A stretch of DNA of 64,000 nt from JAPPLB01 sp965204095. Its GTDB lineage: Bacteria > Acidobacteriota > Terriglobia > Bryobacterales > UBA6623. Positions 52,534 to 61,595 of this stretch are shown one piece after another. The DNA lies in assembly GCA_965204095.1 (NCBI GenBank), contig OZ241991.1, forward strand, positions 5,022,001 to 5,086,000, read 5' to 3'. Position numbers and translations under genes: made by a program. The notes below the pieces were generated by a model. It did not search any database. It was not told where the DNA came from and saw only the letters and a list, made by a program, of their open reading frames with translations. Every line of letters starts with the position of its first letter. Positions within the stretch are counted from its first letter, which is position 1.

Positions 52534-52674
52534 GCGAGCTGTGGCATCGTCAAGGGCTCAGCGGCAGGCCGGGATCGGTCCGCTGCTGTTGAGGGAATGC
52601 TTGCTTGGCTGAGTTCGGCTATCCGCATGCCGGCAGCTTGAAGCCTTCCGCGGCTCGCTGCAGATGCCGTGCTC

Positions 52675-53679
52675 TCAGGCTGAATACAGCGGCTCGGCCT
52701 GTCCGGCCTTGATCGGCTCAGGTACGGACTCTGACTGCATGACTCGAGGCGTGCCGCAATCGATCAACATCCGCCTCGCACGCTCACGGAACTCATCGCG
52801 GACATCGCGGGTCGGGGGCCGGCAGCGGCTGGAAGCAAGGCCGACCAGCTCCATGCAGAGCTTGTCGAGGTAGCCGTCACCGCTCGTGTACTGTTCCATC
52901 TCTTTCCAGAGACGATAGAAAGGCATGGCCACGCGCATCAGCTCCCGCTGCGCCTGCTCATATCGGCGATCCTGCAACATCTCCCAAAGTTGCACTCCCC
53001 ACTCGGGCCAGTGGTTGCAGATATGGACCTCGATGGCTCGCGCGCCGAGCATGTGGCTGGTCACAAAACGCAACTGGTTGTCGATGATGCTCAGCCGATC
53101 GGAAAATGACGCCACCACCTGCTCGAACTCCATGAAGCCGCTGTCGGGCGTCGCCCACTTCAGACCGACAACATTGGGCAGATCGACCAGCCGCTCCGCC
53201 AACGAAGCCGATACGCCGGTGCTGGTCCAGTAGGTGTTGTAGACGATAATGCCGACATCGGCCGCGCCGGAGGCGGCCCGAGCATACTCGAAAAAGTCAT
53301 CTTCGGTGTGATTGAAGTAAAAGGGCGGCGAGACCTGGATGTACTCCGCCCCGCAGCGCTCGGCGGCCTTGGCGAGCTGAACCAGTTCGCTGGTGCTGGT
53401 GGTCATTGCGCCCATGACGACGGGCACCCTTCCGGCGGCCTGCTCGACCACCTCCTCCGTCGCTGCTACCCGCTCGTCGAAGCTCATCGTCGAGAAGTCC
53501 CCGGCAGCGCCCGCCACGAGCAAAACACCCGTCCCGGTTCGGATCCCGCCGTCGATCACGAAATCGACATGTTTCCTCATTGCCGGCAGGTCGACCGTCA
53601 GATCGCTGTCCCGGAACAGCGTCGGAATGGTGACGTAACAGCCGCAGAGCCGCCGCCGCGCTTGCTCTCGATCCATCAT
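52675..53679 (-). CDS. Dihydrodipicolinate synthase/N-acetylneuraminate lyase family aldolase
   Basis: The 334-residue class I aldolase has a TIM barrel. The Schiff-base lysine lies in VVGLKWATPDS and the helper tyrosine in IIVYNTYWTS. TGTGVLLVAGAAGDFSTMS and YIQVSPPFYFNHTEDDFFEY are the pyruvate-binding and barrel segments, although the usual GTTGE is replaced by AGAAGD. It lies 4 bases downstream of a sialidase gene, which makes an acyl-neuraminate or related keto-acid lyase plausible, but many family members act on other sugar acids. A C-terminal extension of about 40 residues is present. Confidence 0.88.
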   Translation of the reverse strand: MMDREQARRRLCGCYVTIPTLFRDSDLTVDLPAMRKHVDFVIDGGIRTGTGVLLVAGAAGDFSTMSFDERVAATEEVVEQAAGRVPVVMGAMTTSTSELVQLAKAAERCGAEYIQVSPPFYFNHTEDDFFEYARAASGAADVGIIVYNTYWTSTGVSASLAERLVDLPNVVGLKWATPDSGFMEFEQVVASFSDRLSIIDNQLRFVTSHMLGARAIEVHICNHWPEWGVQLWEMLQDRRYEQAQRELMRVAMPFYRLWKEMEQYTSGDGYLDKLCMELVGLASSRCRPPTRDVRDEFRERARRMLIDCGTPRVMQSESVPEPIKAGQAEPLYSA

Positions 53680-53683
53680 GGGG

Positions 53684-54835
53684 CTAAAGGTCGTCCTTTC
53701 CGTCGGTCAGCCACTCCAAACTGAAGCGGGCCAGCATGATCTGTGAATAGCGGTCAGCCTCGTACAGGCACAGAATCGTCATATCGGGCGCGATCGCCAG
53801 ATCCGAATAGGCCGCAGAGCCCGAGTGAAGCACTTTCGCAACGGGGAACGTTTCGCATTCGTCATAGCTCATGCGCACGGTGAGCTGCGCCCGCTCGATG
53901 GGGCTCGCAGGGTGAGCCAACAGCACCCGGTTTCTGCCGTGGCGCTCCGCTCGTGTAAATCGAACTACGCTTCCCTGCACCGATGGTTCCGGCATGTCCT
54001 GGTGGAACCGGACGTCAGACCAGGTTTTTCCGCCGTCCTCGCTCCAGGCATAGGCGCGCCTGCGCTTTTCCTGCCGGCTGCGCATGTTCATATAGATGCG
54101 GCCGGCGGCGGTTTCCACCGACATCGATTCGTCGGAGAGATCGCTGTCGAGCGGAGCGCTCCGTTTCCAGGTTGCCCCATGATCGTCGCTGTACATGGCG
54201 TAAGAGAACTGGACTTTGCCCCAGCCTGCCGGCCGCCACGTGCGCGGCCCGGGCGAGGTGTCACCCCAGCTTGAAATCAGCAGCCTTCCCGACGAGAGTT
54301 GAATCCCATGTCCGGGACCAGCCCCGATATAGCTCCAATCCGGATCGACGACCTGATCGGTGATTTCGCGGGGTTCACTCCACGTCGAGCCGTTATCGGG
54401 GCTCTTGGTGACAAACACTCGCTGATTGTTCTTGCAAAACACAAGGACCACATCCCCGGTTTCGCGATCCAAAACCGGAGCCGGCTGATTGACCGACAGG
54501 TCACCATCGTCAATAAGCACTTCGAGAGGTCCCCAGGTCCGTCCCCCATCCCGGCTTCGCTTGAGGACCAGATCGATGTCGGCATCGTCCCGGCAGCTAT
54601 CCCGACGCGCTTCGGAAAACGCCAGGATCGCGCCATCCGCAGCCGCCAGCAATGCCGGGATTCGAAAGCAATGATAGTCTTCTTCCCCGGCCGAGAAGAC
54701 GGTCAACCTTTCGACATCGGCAGGGACATCTACGCGAGCATCGTCTCTCGAAGGCGGCGCGCAAGTGACACAGACCGCGACGGCCAGCAAGACGGCTATG
54801 GCGGCTTTGTTCAAACCGTCACCTCGACGATGCAT
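53684..54835 (-). CDS. Exo-sialidase-like BNR protein
   Basis: The product has 383 residues. I start it at 54835, which gives a signal peptide and a possible lipidated Cys (VTCAPP). The sialidase signature YHCFRIPALLAA (FRIP arginine) is followed by four Asp boxes: SRDGGRTWGP, SPDNGSTWSE, SDDHGATWKR and SEDGGKTWSD. This is a six-bladed propeller typical of exo-alpha-sialidases, which release terminal sialic acids; related proteins cleave other glycosides. It is flanked within 4 bases on both sides by the GH-like gene and the aldolase gene, forming a tight three-gene operon. Confidence 0.9.
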   Translation of the reverse strand: MHRRGDGLNKAAIAVLLAVAVCVTCAPPSRDDARVDVPADVERLTVFSAGEEDYHCFRIPALLAAADGAILAFSEARRDSCRDDADIDLVLKRSRDGGRTWGPLEVLIDDGDLSVNQPAPVLDRETGDVVLVFCKNNQRVFVTKSPDNGSTWSEPREITDQVVDPDWSYIGAGPGHGIQLSSGRLLISSWGDTSPGPRTWRPAGWGKVQFSYAMYSDDHGATWKRSAPLDSDLSDESMSVETAAGRIYMNMRSRQEKRRRAYAWSEDGGKTWSDVRFHQDMPEPSVQGSVVRFTRAERHGRNRVLLAHPASPIERAQLTVRMSYDECETFPVAKVLHSGSAAYSDLAIAPDMTILCLYEADRYSQIMLARFSLEWLTDGKDDL

Positions 54836-54839
54836 CGTC

Positions 54840-56405
54840 TCATGAAACAACCTGCCCCGAGGGATAGGAGCCGTACTCCACGCGGACTTCGCACTGCTCA
54901 ATCGTAATTCCCCCGGTCAGGCCGTCGGGCCGCCCGTCAAGCGAGACTTCGAGCAAGTTCTGACCCTTGACCGGACGAACCTGCTCCAGATGATACTCGA
55001 TCTTCTGCCCTTGATAAGGAGCCACGCGCCACGAGAAGTCACGCAGACAGGTCTCTTCGCTCAGCGGATCTCCGTTCAGGAACACGCCCAAGCGGTCGGC
55101 GCTGACGAGGTTCTTGATCTCGATGTGCAGCACGACCTGCCGAACCCGCTTCGCTGAGGCTGCGATGTCGTCCGCGATCATGAATGGAATGGGATAGCGT
55201 CTGCCGGGAGCGGCTTCCGCAATTTCGATGGGAAGCGTGGCGTCGTAGCCGAGCTCGAATGCCCTCTCCGAGCGGCGCCGCTGAACGTATCGCTTGCTCC
55301 CTTCGCTGATCAAATCGGGATCACCCAACTCGGTCAGAACCCGGCGCTCGGCGTCACCAAGAGGCCATTGCATGAACCACGCATAGATCCCATCGACTCC
55401 CCGAGCCCAATGGTTCGCCACGACTCCCCGCGCGACTTCCGGGGTCGGATAGATTCGTACCGCTGAACCCGCCGATTCGTCCTGCACATACGGCTGCAAC
55501 ATTCCGTAGACGGCCACGTCATGCTCGTGAGCCCTTTCGACCAGCCATTCGATGGGCATGTCCGGGTCTTGCGTGAAGTCGATATACAACAGCGGGACGA
55601 CGTAGTCCACCAAACCTTCCTCGATCCACGCACCGACCTCGAATCCCTGGTCGCGGCACATCTGCTCGGTCGGATAGACGCGCGCACCGATCTGCTTGTC
55701 TTTCCCGGATACGGCGCGGACCATCTTCGAGATCTCCCGCACGTAGTCGGTCAGCACCGGCGTGTACTCCTTTACATCTTCCGGCCGCAAGCACAACGGC
55801 ATGCCTCCCGGGGCCGCCGCGAAATCCAGCTCGACGCCCTCGGTGTCGTACTGCGTCGCCAACTCTTCCAGGACGGCGAACTGATGATCCCGCACTTCGG
55901 GATGCGCCATGCCTCGGCCTTCCGGGACACGAAACTTCGCATCCATCCCGCCATAGCTCGACATGCGCACACTGGCGAAAAAGTCCATCCCCTTCTCGTG
56001 CGCGCGGTCGATCAACACTTGCAGCGGATCAAGTCCGCGAGCCGAGAGACTCTGCATGTTCTCCCAGGTCCGCCAGTATGCGGCCATCGTGAAGGGCTGC
56101 TTGTCAGCCCCGAATTGCATGCCGACCTTCGAGGGATAAAAAAGACCATCGCCTCGCTCGACGCCGTAGATGAACGTATCGACCGGCGTGCCCGCCACCT
56201 CATCCACCGGCCGCCAGGCGTCTTCCATGGTCATGGGAGGCTCGAAAACAAAAAGGTAGTAGTGACGCGCGTCGTTGAAGTAGATGGTTCGCTTCTCGCG
56301 CTTCTCCGGCGAGGGCTGCACCTGAGGTGTTGCGGCCGACGCCGCGGCGGTGGAAGCGGGAGCGCCCGCAAGACCTTGTACGAACCTTCGACGAGTGAAG
56401 CTCAC
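54840..56405 (-). CDS. Tat-exported glycoside-hydrolase-like protein
   Basis: The product has 521 residues. TRRRFVQGLAGAPASTAAAS is a twin-arginine signal. The body resembles (beta/alpha)8 glycoside hydrolases of the family 10-like/DUF4015-like group: RAHEKGMDFFASVRMSSYGG, YDTEGVELDFAAAPGGMPLC (acidic residues on strand 4), KQIGARVYPTEQMCRD and VDYVVPLLYIDFTQDP. A beta-rich C-terminal domain follows from about residue 400. It is the first gene of the operon that continues with the sialidase and the aldolase, suggesting extracellular glycan cleavage followed by uptake and breakdown of the acid sugar. The exact substrate is unknown. Confidence 0.85.
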   Translation of the reverse strand: MSFTRRRFVQGLAGAPASTAAASAATPQVQPSPEKREKRTIYFNDARHYYLFVFEPPMTMEDAWRPVDEVAGTPVDTFIYGVERGDGLFYPSKVGMQFGADKQPFTMAAYWRTWENMQSLSARGLDPLQVLIDRAHEKGMDFFASVRMSSYGGMDAKFRVPEGRGMAHPEVRDHQFAVLEELATQYDTEGVELDFAAAPGGMPLCLRPEDVKEYTPVLTDYVREISKMVRAVSGKDKQIGARVYPTEQMCRDQGFEVGAWIEEGLVDYVVPLLYIDFTQDPDMPIEWLVERAHEHDVAVYGMLQPYVQDESAGSAVRIYPTPEVARGVVANHWARGVDGIYAWFMQWPLGDAERRVLTELGDPDLISEGSKRYVQRRRSERAFELGYDATLPIEIAEAAPGRRYPIPFMIADDIAASAKRVRQVVLHIEIKNLVSADRLGVFLNGDPLSEETCLRDFSWRVAPYQGQKIEYHLEQVRPVKGQNLLEVSLDGRPDGLTGGITIEQCEVRVEYGSYPSGQVVS

Positions 56406-56822
56406 AACTCCTCCTCAGACGTGAAGCCGATCACGACGATCCGATTCTACCGCCGTTGAGAATACCCACGCCGTCGACACCGGCCTTTCTCGTACCGAAA
56501 GCGGCATGAAGCAGTAAGCATGATGAGAGGCCCACTCCCTGCATCGGCCGCGCCAGCATCACCGCAAGTTGTTGCTCGTAATAGACTTACCACTGATCAT
56601 GCTGCCCTGACTCCCTCATCACATCCTTCTTTCCGAAGTAAAACCCCTTGCATCCCCGAAGACGATCGTGGACAGTCGGCCCGACGGACGCGGACGCGCT
56701 CGAACGGCACTGAGCCGCTTTGATCGCAGTACGCAATCGCCAGTGCTTGAGAACAGTCATGTATTTCCCTGTACTCTTGCATGGCTGCCAACATTCCCAC
56801 AGTTGCGAACGCGGCGATGGGC
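56406..56822. other. Intergenic region without recognised gene
   Basis: These 417 bases between two minus-strand genes contain no convincing frame. The only feature seen is a segment at 56484-56530 (GAAAGCGGCATGAAGCAGTA... TGATGAGAGG) that recurs at 57726-57772. Confidence 0.6.
56484..56530 (+). repeat. Direct repeat flanking the steroid-reductase-like gene, left copy
   Basis: About 47 bases, CTTTCTCGTACCGAAAGCGG followed by CATGAAGCAGTAAGCATGATGAGAGG, pair with 57726-57772 at roughly 80% identity by eye. Confidence 0.6.
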
Positions 56823-57587
56823 CTAGAGCACTCCCGGGATCACCGCCTTCCTTCCGGCCGGATAGTCTGCGAACCGTTCCAGGTACCACCGGTGATGGCT
56901 GAGAGCTCTCGGGACGAGGTTGGCCCCGGTGTAAGTGCAGAATGCGAGTCCGCCCAGCGACCACGTCGCCACCGCCCATCCGAACCATTCCAGCAACTCT
57001 CCCAGATAGTTGGGACAGGAGACGTAACGGAATGCTCCACCCTGCGGGATGGAATATCCGGTTCGGCCAGGTTTGCGAAGACTGAGCAGAATGTTGTCGG
57101 AGTGGACATTCAGGGCCAAGCCGGCCGCGAAGATGGCCAACCCGCTCAGGAAGCACGGATCTCCCAGCCACTCTGCCCCATACTCGCCAAACTCCGAGAT
57201 GAAACGCGCATTGACGTACGCATTGACCACGTTGAAGACGAACCCGCTGCCCACGACCGCAATCGGCATTTTCTTGCCTGAGGTTCGCGTGCGAAGAGGA
57301 TAGACGAAGGTCCGGTTCAGGTAGTGGCACTGCCAGATCCCGAAAAGGGTCAAAGGAACCGGCTCGCTTGCCGCCCTTCCCATGAAGTAGAAGCCTGCGA
57401 ACAGGACCGTCGCCGGGAACTCCATGACCACCCACCCTGCCCGGTTCGACATCTCCGGACCCCAGCCGCGCCCCGAATAGTGCCGTCCATAGGGCGCATT
57501 GAGACGCAGCAGGCTCGCGAAGGTGAGGACTGCAATCGCGAACACGGCCCACACCAGCACTCCGTGGAATGTCTGCTCAGTGACCAT
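56823..57587 (-). CDS. 3-oxo-5-alpha-steroid 4-dehydrogenase (SRD5A)-like membrane enzyme
   Basis: The product has 254 residues with about six membrane helices. The C-terminal half is very close to the steroid 5-alpha-reductase pattern: SLRKPGRTGYSIPQGGAFRY, VSCPNYLGELLEWFGWA, TWSLGGLAFC, ANLVPRALSHHRWYLERFAD and YPAGRKAVIP. These contain the NADPH-binding Asn/Tyr/Glu/His/Arg residues of human SRD5A enzymes. HYSGRGWGPEMSNRAGWVVME near the N-terminus is also conserved in that family. The enzyme would reduce a double bond in a steroid- or prenoid-like lipid; the bacterial substrate is unknown. It stands alone, flanked by imperfect direct repeats. Confidence 0.9.
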   Translation of the reverse strand: MVTEQTFHGVLVWAVFAIAVLTFASLLRLNAPYGRHYSGRGWGPEMSNRAGWVVMEFPATVLFAGFYFMGRAASEPVPLTLFGIWQCHYLNRTFVYPLRTRTSGKKMPIAVVGSGFVFNVVNAYVNARFISEFGEYGAEWLGDPCFLSGLAIFAAGLALNVHSDNILLSLRKPGRTGYSIPQGGAFRYVSCPNYLGELLEWFGWAVATWSLGGLAFCTYTGANLVPRALSHHRWYLERFADYPAGRKAVIPGVL

Positions 57588-57725
57588 GCATCAAGACCAG
57601 TCTCAGGAAAGAGTGCACGGCAAGGACAGGGTTGGCTCGGTAAGGGGCTTGGTTGATGGCTGAGGCTTGAGCGTCTACCGGGGCGAGTTCAACAGCAGGC
57701 GATGGAGCGAAACTCTCCGAGTCCG

Positions 57726-57772
57726 CCCTTCTCGCCCTGAAACCGGCATGAGGCGGTGAGCTTGATGAGAGG
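57726..57772 (+). repeat. Direct repeat flanking the steroid-reductase-like gene, right copy
   Basis: The sequence CCCTTCTCGCCCTGAAACCG followed by GCATGAGGCGGTGAGCTTGATGAGAGG matches 56484-56530. The gap between the two copies holds only the reductase-like gene. Confidence 0.6.
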
Positions 57773-57806
57773 TTCATTGCATGACTGCTTCTCACGACAT
57801 GTCGCA

Positions 57807-58913
57807 TCAAGGCCCTTGACTTGCACACACCGGCGGCGCGGTGTAATCCAGGCCGAGCAGTCGGAAATAGTTCTGCCCCAAGGCGATGTTCCTGAAGGCT
57901 TGGTCGTTCAGGTCACGGAGGATCCGGCTGGTTACCTGCAGCTCGGTTCGATAGACCTCGATGTCCTTGTCACTCGATGCCAGGAAGTCCGTTCCGGGAA
58001 GGAACCGTTCCGAGTAGTCATTCAGGAACGAGACATACAGCGCCCGTTTGTCCGGCTTTGAGAAGTAGGAATCGTCGATCACCCGCCAGGAAAGATCCAG
58101 CATCAGATTCGAATACTCATCCAACAGCGACGTCATCGTTCGGATATGGTCGGCGGCCTCCATTGTGACGAGTTCCCGCGACAATCCCATATGCATCCAC
58201 ACGATGTGGTTGTCAGGGTACAAGCGCAACACTTCATTCATCAGGGGCAGGTATTTTGTCGGGGCCTCGTCGTTTCCCAAATCCGAGTGAATCGCGATCG
58301 GGATACCCCGTTTCCGCAGCACCTGCATGAAGGCCGCCCACTCCTCGATCGCGGCCATGGGAACGGCCTCACGCCCATTGTTGAACAGCGCCTGCTTCAC
58401 CAGATTGACCTCACCCATCCAGGTGAAGGCGCCGGGGTATTCCTGCTCCAGGAGTTGCATATTCGACAGGACCGACTCCGGCCGCGACAAGTCCGGGAAG
58501 GTCATCGAGAGAGTCAGGTGGAGGCCTTTAGGCGTTTTCGTGGTGTAGTTGGCGGCGTTGACGAAATCGTTCTTCAGCGTCGGTATCACCGGCGTGCCGG
58601 GACAATCGAGGTAATAGGTGCACGACGACACGGTGGGAAGCATCTGACCAATGCCGTAGATGTTGGCGAACAGGACGCCCGTCTTCTCGAGGTACGAGAC
58701 GATCTCCTCGAACCGGACCGCGGGACCGCCAAACGGACGGAAGTGCAGGTGGGAATCCACGACCGCGGTTTGGGGTTGGACGGAGCGGTCGTAACACGGC
58801 GGATCATCGCTCTGGAACATCTCCAGGGTAGGCTTCGAATCACAGCCGGCGAACCCTATGACGCTGACGAAAAGCAGCACGCAAAGCGATGTTTTTTTCA
58901 ACGCGTCGTTCAT
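57807..58913 (-). CDS. Amidohydrolase-family lipoprotein
   Basis: The product has 368 residues. The Met at 58913 has GGGAGAA eight bases upstream and gives a lipoprotein signal ending GFAGC (Cys 24). The amidohydrolase-2 barrel is indicated by VVDSHLHFRPFGG (metal-binding HxH), IPIAIHSDLG, HIVWMHMGLSRELV and FLPGTDFLASSDKD (final Asp). Such enzymes hydrolyse or decarboxylate small ring compounds or act as lactonases; the surface location is unusual. It follows an Nramp-like transporter gene by 17 bases, and the two are probably functionally linked. Confidence 0.9.
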   Translation of the reverse strand: MNDALKKTSLCVLLFVSVIGFAGCDSKPTLEMFQSDDPPCYDRSVQPQTAVVDSHLHFRPFGGPAVRFEEIVSYLEKTGVLFANIYGIGQMLPTVSSCTYYLDCPGTPVIPTLKNDFVNAANYTTKTPKGLHLTLSMTFPDLSRPESVLSNMQLLEQEYPGAFTWMGEVNLVKQALFNNGREAVPMAAIEEWAAFMQVLRKRGIPIAIHSDLGNDEAPTKYLPLMNEVLRLYPDNHIVWMHMGLSRELVTMEAADHIRTMTSLLDEYSNLMLDLSWRVIDDSYFSKPDKRALYVSFLNDYSERFLPGTDFLASSDKDIEVYRTELQVTSRILRDLNDQAFRNIALGQNYFRLLGLDYTAPPVCASQGP

Positions 58914-58930
58914 GAACAGGTTCTCCCAAA

Positions 58931-60298
58931 CTATGGCGCCAATCGCAGAAGCACCGAATACCCCATCATTACAGCCATCAAAGCCGAGGTCACCCAAAGC
59001 GCCAGCGTGATCCAGCCCTTCGGTGCGATTGATGACGGAAGATGCCGATACCGCAGATACACCGTCGAAAACCCGATGATCGGCAGCATCATGGCTTCCA
59101 CCGCGCCGGCCATCTTGACCATCATCACCGGTTCCTGGAAGAACATGTAATAGAGCGAAGGCACCACCAGCAGAACCACGACAAAGAGCCGCTGGAACCG
59201 CAGACGCAGGCCATAGTTGCCCTTGTCGTACGCCTTCATGATTCCCAGCCAATCGGCCAGCATCCGCGACCGGGCCGCCGTCCCCGCGAACACCGTCGAA
59301 TAGAGCACCGCCACTGCGCCGATCAGAAACACGTAGCCCGACCATTCGCCGAGCGTGGCCGTATACATGTTCGACAGGGTCTCGATCATCTCCGTTCCAC
59401 GCGGCACGATCCCCATGCCGTTCAGGATGCCCGCGCCGAGCAGGTAGAACGCGATGGTGGCGAATGTGTAAATTACCATCGAGTTCACAACGTCGAAACC
59501 GAGCACGCGAATCCACCCGTGTGCGCGCCGGGTCCAGGATGGCGTGTCATCGCGCGGCCCGGTGAACCGCGCGTAGCCCTTCTCCAGGCACCAGTAGGGG
59601 TAGATGCCCAACTCGGATGCTCCCACCCCCGTCAGGCCCATCACGGCGACCGCGCTCAAGAACCCGTTCTCGGGCATCCGAAACGACAGCCCCTCCACGA
59701 TCGCGCCCCAGGAGAAATATTGCGGACTGTCGAGCAACACGAATGCCGCGCCGACTGTCATCAACGTGAACCCCGCGACCATCGCCATGGAAACACGCTC
59801 GATCAGCTCGTAGCGTCCGACGCTGAGGACGATCAGCGTCCCGATATTGATCACCCAGACCCACGCCACGATCGGGACTGCAGGGACGATCTGATGCACC
59901 ACCTGGGCAATGCCGCCCAACATCCCACCCACGGCGACCAACGCCAGCGCCAGCGAGAGAAACCACGCCCAAACCACCCACGAAGCGCCCAGCCTCGGGC
60001 CCGGTACCCGATCGAACGCTTCCAGCGAGGTCTCGCCCGAACCGATCGTATAGCGCCCCAACTCGTTCTGAACGACGATCTTGATGACGCAACTCACGAT
60101 GATCAACCACAGCAGGCTGTAGCCGTGTTCCGCGCCCAGCACCGTCGTCGCGATCAGCTCTCCGGAACCAACGATCGTGCTGGCGAGGATAATGCCGGGA
60201 CCGACCCGCAAGGCGATCGCCGAGAGCATCAGCGGCGGCTCTTCGACGCTCTCCGCGCGCAGTTCGTAGGGGTTGAAGGGCTCCTGGCGCGTGGTCAA
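58931..60298 (-). CDS. Second Nramp-like transporter lacking the DPGN motif
   Basis: The product has 455 residues from a TTG that overlaps the stop of the acyl-CoA dehydrogenase gene (TTGA); ATG 60229 is an alternative start. About 11 hydrophobic helices are present. The first reads GPGIILASTIVGSGELIATT, with GSGE where Nramp proteins have DPGN, and the sixth has GVGASELGIYPYWCLEKGYA, with no MPH. The pattern matches the protein encoded at 47591. It is embedded between an acyl-CoA dehydrogenase and an amidohydrolase lipoprotein, so an organic substrate is more likely than a metal ion. Confidence 0.88.
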   Translation of the reverse strand: MTTRQEPFNPYELRAESVEEPPLMLSAIALRVGPGIILASTIVGSGELIATTVLGAEHGYSLLWLIIVSCVIKIVVQNELGRYTIGSGETSLEAFDRVPGPRLGASWVVWAWFLSLALALVAVGGMLGGIAQVVHQIVPAVPIVAWVWVINIGTLIVLSVGRYELIERVSMAMVAGFTLMTVGAAFVLLDSPQYFSWGAIVEGLSFRMPENGFLSAVAVMGLTGVGASELGIYPYWCLEKGYARFTGPRDDTPSWTRRAHGWIRVLGFDVVNSMVIYTFATIAFYLLGAGILNGMGIVPRGTEMIETLSNMYTATLGEWSGYVFLIGAVAVLYSTVFAGTAARSRMLADWLGIMKAYDKGNYGLRLRFQRLFVVVLLVVPSLYYMFFQEPVMMVKMAGAVEAMMLPIIGFSTVYLRYRHLPSSIAPKGWITLALWVTSALMAVMMGYSVLLRLAP

Positions 60299-61500
60299 GA
60301 GCCCTGCCTTCGCAACTCGAGTTTGGCGACCGCTTCGCGGTGAACTTCATCCGGTCCGTCGGCCAAGCGCAGGGTGCGGGCGTGAGCCCACAGCGCCGCC
60401 AACGGGAAGTCGGCCGAAACGCCTCCGCCGCCGTGCGCCTGTATCGCCCGGTCGAGAACGCGCAACGCCATGTTGGGCGCCACCACCTTGATCATGGCAA
60501 TCTCCGCGCGGGCCGCCTTGCTGCCCACCGTGTCCATCATGTGCGCCGCCTTGAGCGTCAACAACCGAGCCTGGTCGATCTCGATCCGAGAGTTCGCGAT
60601 GTCCGCCCGGATCGTCCCCTGCTCGGCGAGCGGCTTGCCGAAGGCCACCCGCTCCTTGACGCGCTTGCACATCATCTCCAGCGCACGCTCGGCCATGCCG
60701 ATCAGCCGCATGCAGTGATGAATCCGTCCCGGCCCCAAGCGGCCCTGGGCGATCTCGAATCCACGGCCCTCTCCCAACAACAGATTCGCGGCCGGAACAC
60801 GCACATCCTCGAAGAGCACCTCACCATGTCCGTGGGGCGCTTCGTCGTATCCGTAGACCGACAGCAGCCGTTTGATCGTGATTCCCGGCGTGTCCATCGG
60901 CGCCAGGATCATCGACTGCTGCTTGTGTTTCGGGCCGTCGGGGTCCGTCTTGCCCATGAAGATCCCGATCATGCACCTCGGGTCCCCTGCTCCCGTCGTC
61001 CACCACTTGCGGCCGTTCAGCACGTACTCATCGCCATCACGCACGATGCTCGACCGGATGTTCGTTGCATCGGACGAGGCCACCTCCGGCTCCGTCATCA
61101 AGAAGCACGACCGCATCTCCCCGCTTAGAAGCGGTTCGAGCCATTGCTTCTTCTGATGCCGGGTGCCGTAGAGAATCAGCGTCTCCATGTTCCCGACGTC
61201 GGGGGCGTTGCAGTTGAAGACTTCCGGCGCGATCAGTGACCGGCCCATCACTTCGCAGAGAGGCGCGTACTCCAGGTTGCTCAGCCCGGGACCGTAGGCC
61301 GGATCGGAGCAGAACAGGTTCCACAGCTCCGCCGCGCGTGCCTTCGCCTTCAGCTCCTCCATCACGGGTGGAAGCCGCCAACGGCCGACCTCATCGAGTT
61401 GTCGGTCGAACGTTTTCTCGTTCGGATAGACGTTCTCGGCCATGAACGCTTCCAGCTTCGTCCGGAGTGCAATGATCGGTGGCGAGGGCTCCAGGTTCAT
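60295..61500 (-). CDS. Acyl-CoA dehydrogenase (ACAD10/11-like)
   Basis: The 401-residue FAD enzyme oxidises acyl-CoA to enoyl-CoA. I start it at 61500 (MNLEPSPPIIALRTKLEAFM). FLMTEPEVASSDATNIRSSI and YVLNGRKWWTTGAGDP are FAD- and substrate-binding segments; GRLGPGRIHHCMRLIGMAERAL and AIQAHGGGGVSADFPLAALW are C-terminal hallmarks of the ACAD10/11-like group. It heads an operon with the Nramp-like transporter and the amidohydrolase lipoprotein. Confidence 0.93.
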   Translation of the reverse strand: MNLEPSPPIIALRTKLEAFMAENVYPNEKTFDRQLDEVGRWRLPPVMEELKAKARAAELWNLFCSDPAYGPGLSNLEYAPLCEVMGRSLIAPEVFNCNAPDVGNMETLILYGTRHQKKQWLEPLLSGEMRSCFLMTEPEVASSDATNIRSSIVRDGDEYVLNGRKWWTTGAGDPRCMIGIFMGKTDPDGPKHKQQSMILAPMDTPGITIKRLLSVYGYDEAPHGHGEVLFEDVRVPAANLLLGEGRGFEIAQGRLGPGRIHHCMRLIGMAERALEMMCKRVKERVAFGKPLAEQGTIRADIANSRIEIDQARLLTLKAAHMMDTVGSKAARAEIAMIKVVAPNMALRVLDRAIQAHGGGGVSADFPLAALWAHARTLRLADGPDEVHREAVAKLELRRQGS

Positions 61501-61595
61501 GATGCGGATGCCTATTCTACAACCAATCTCCACTCGGCTCGCACCGGATGTCGGGCTCTGGCCCGCTGCGAAGGTTATGCTCGTAGTAACGTGCC

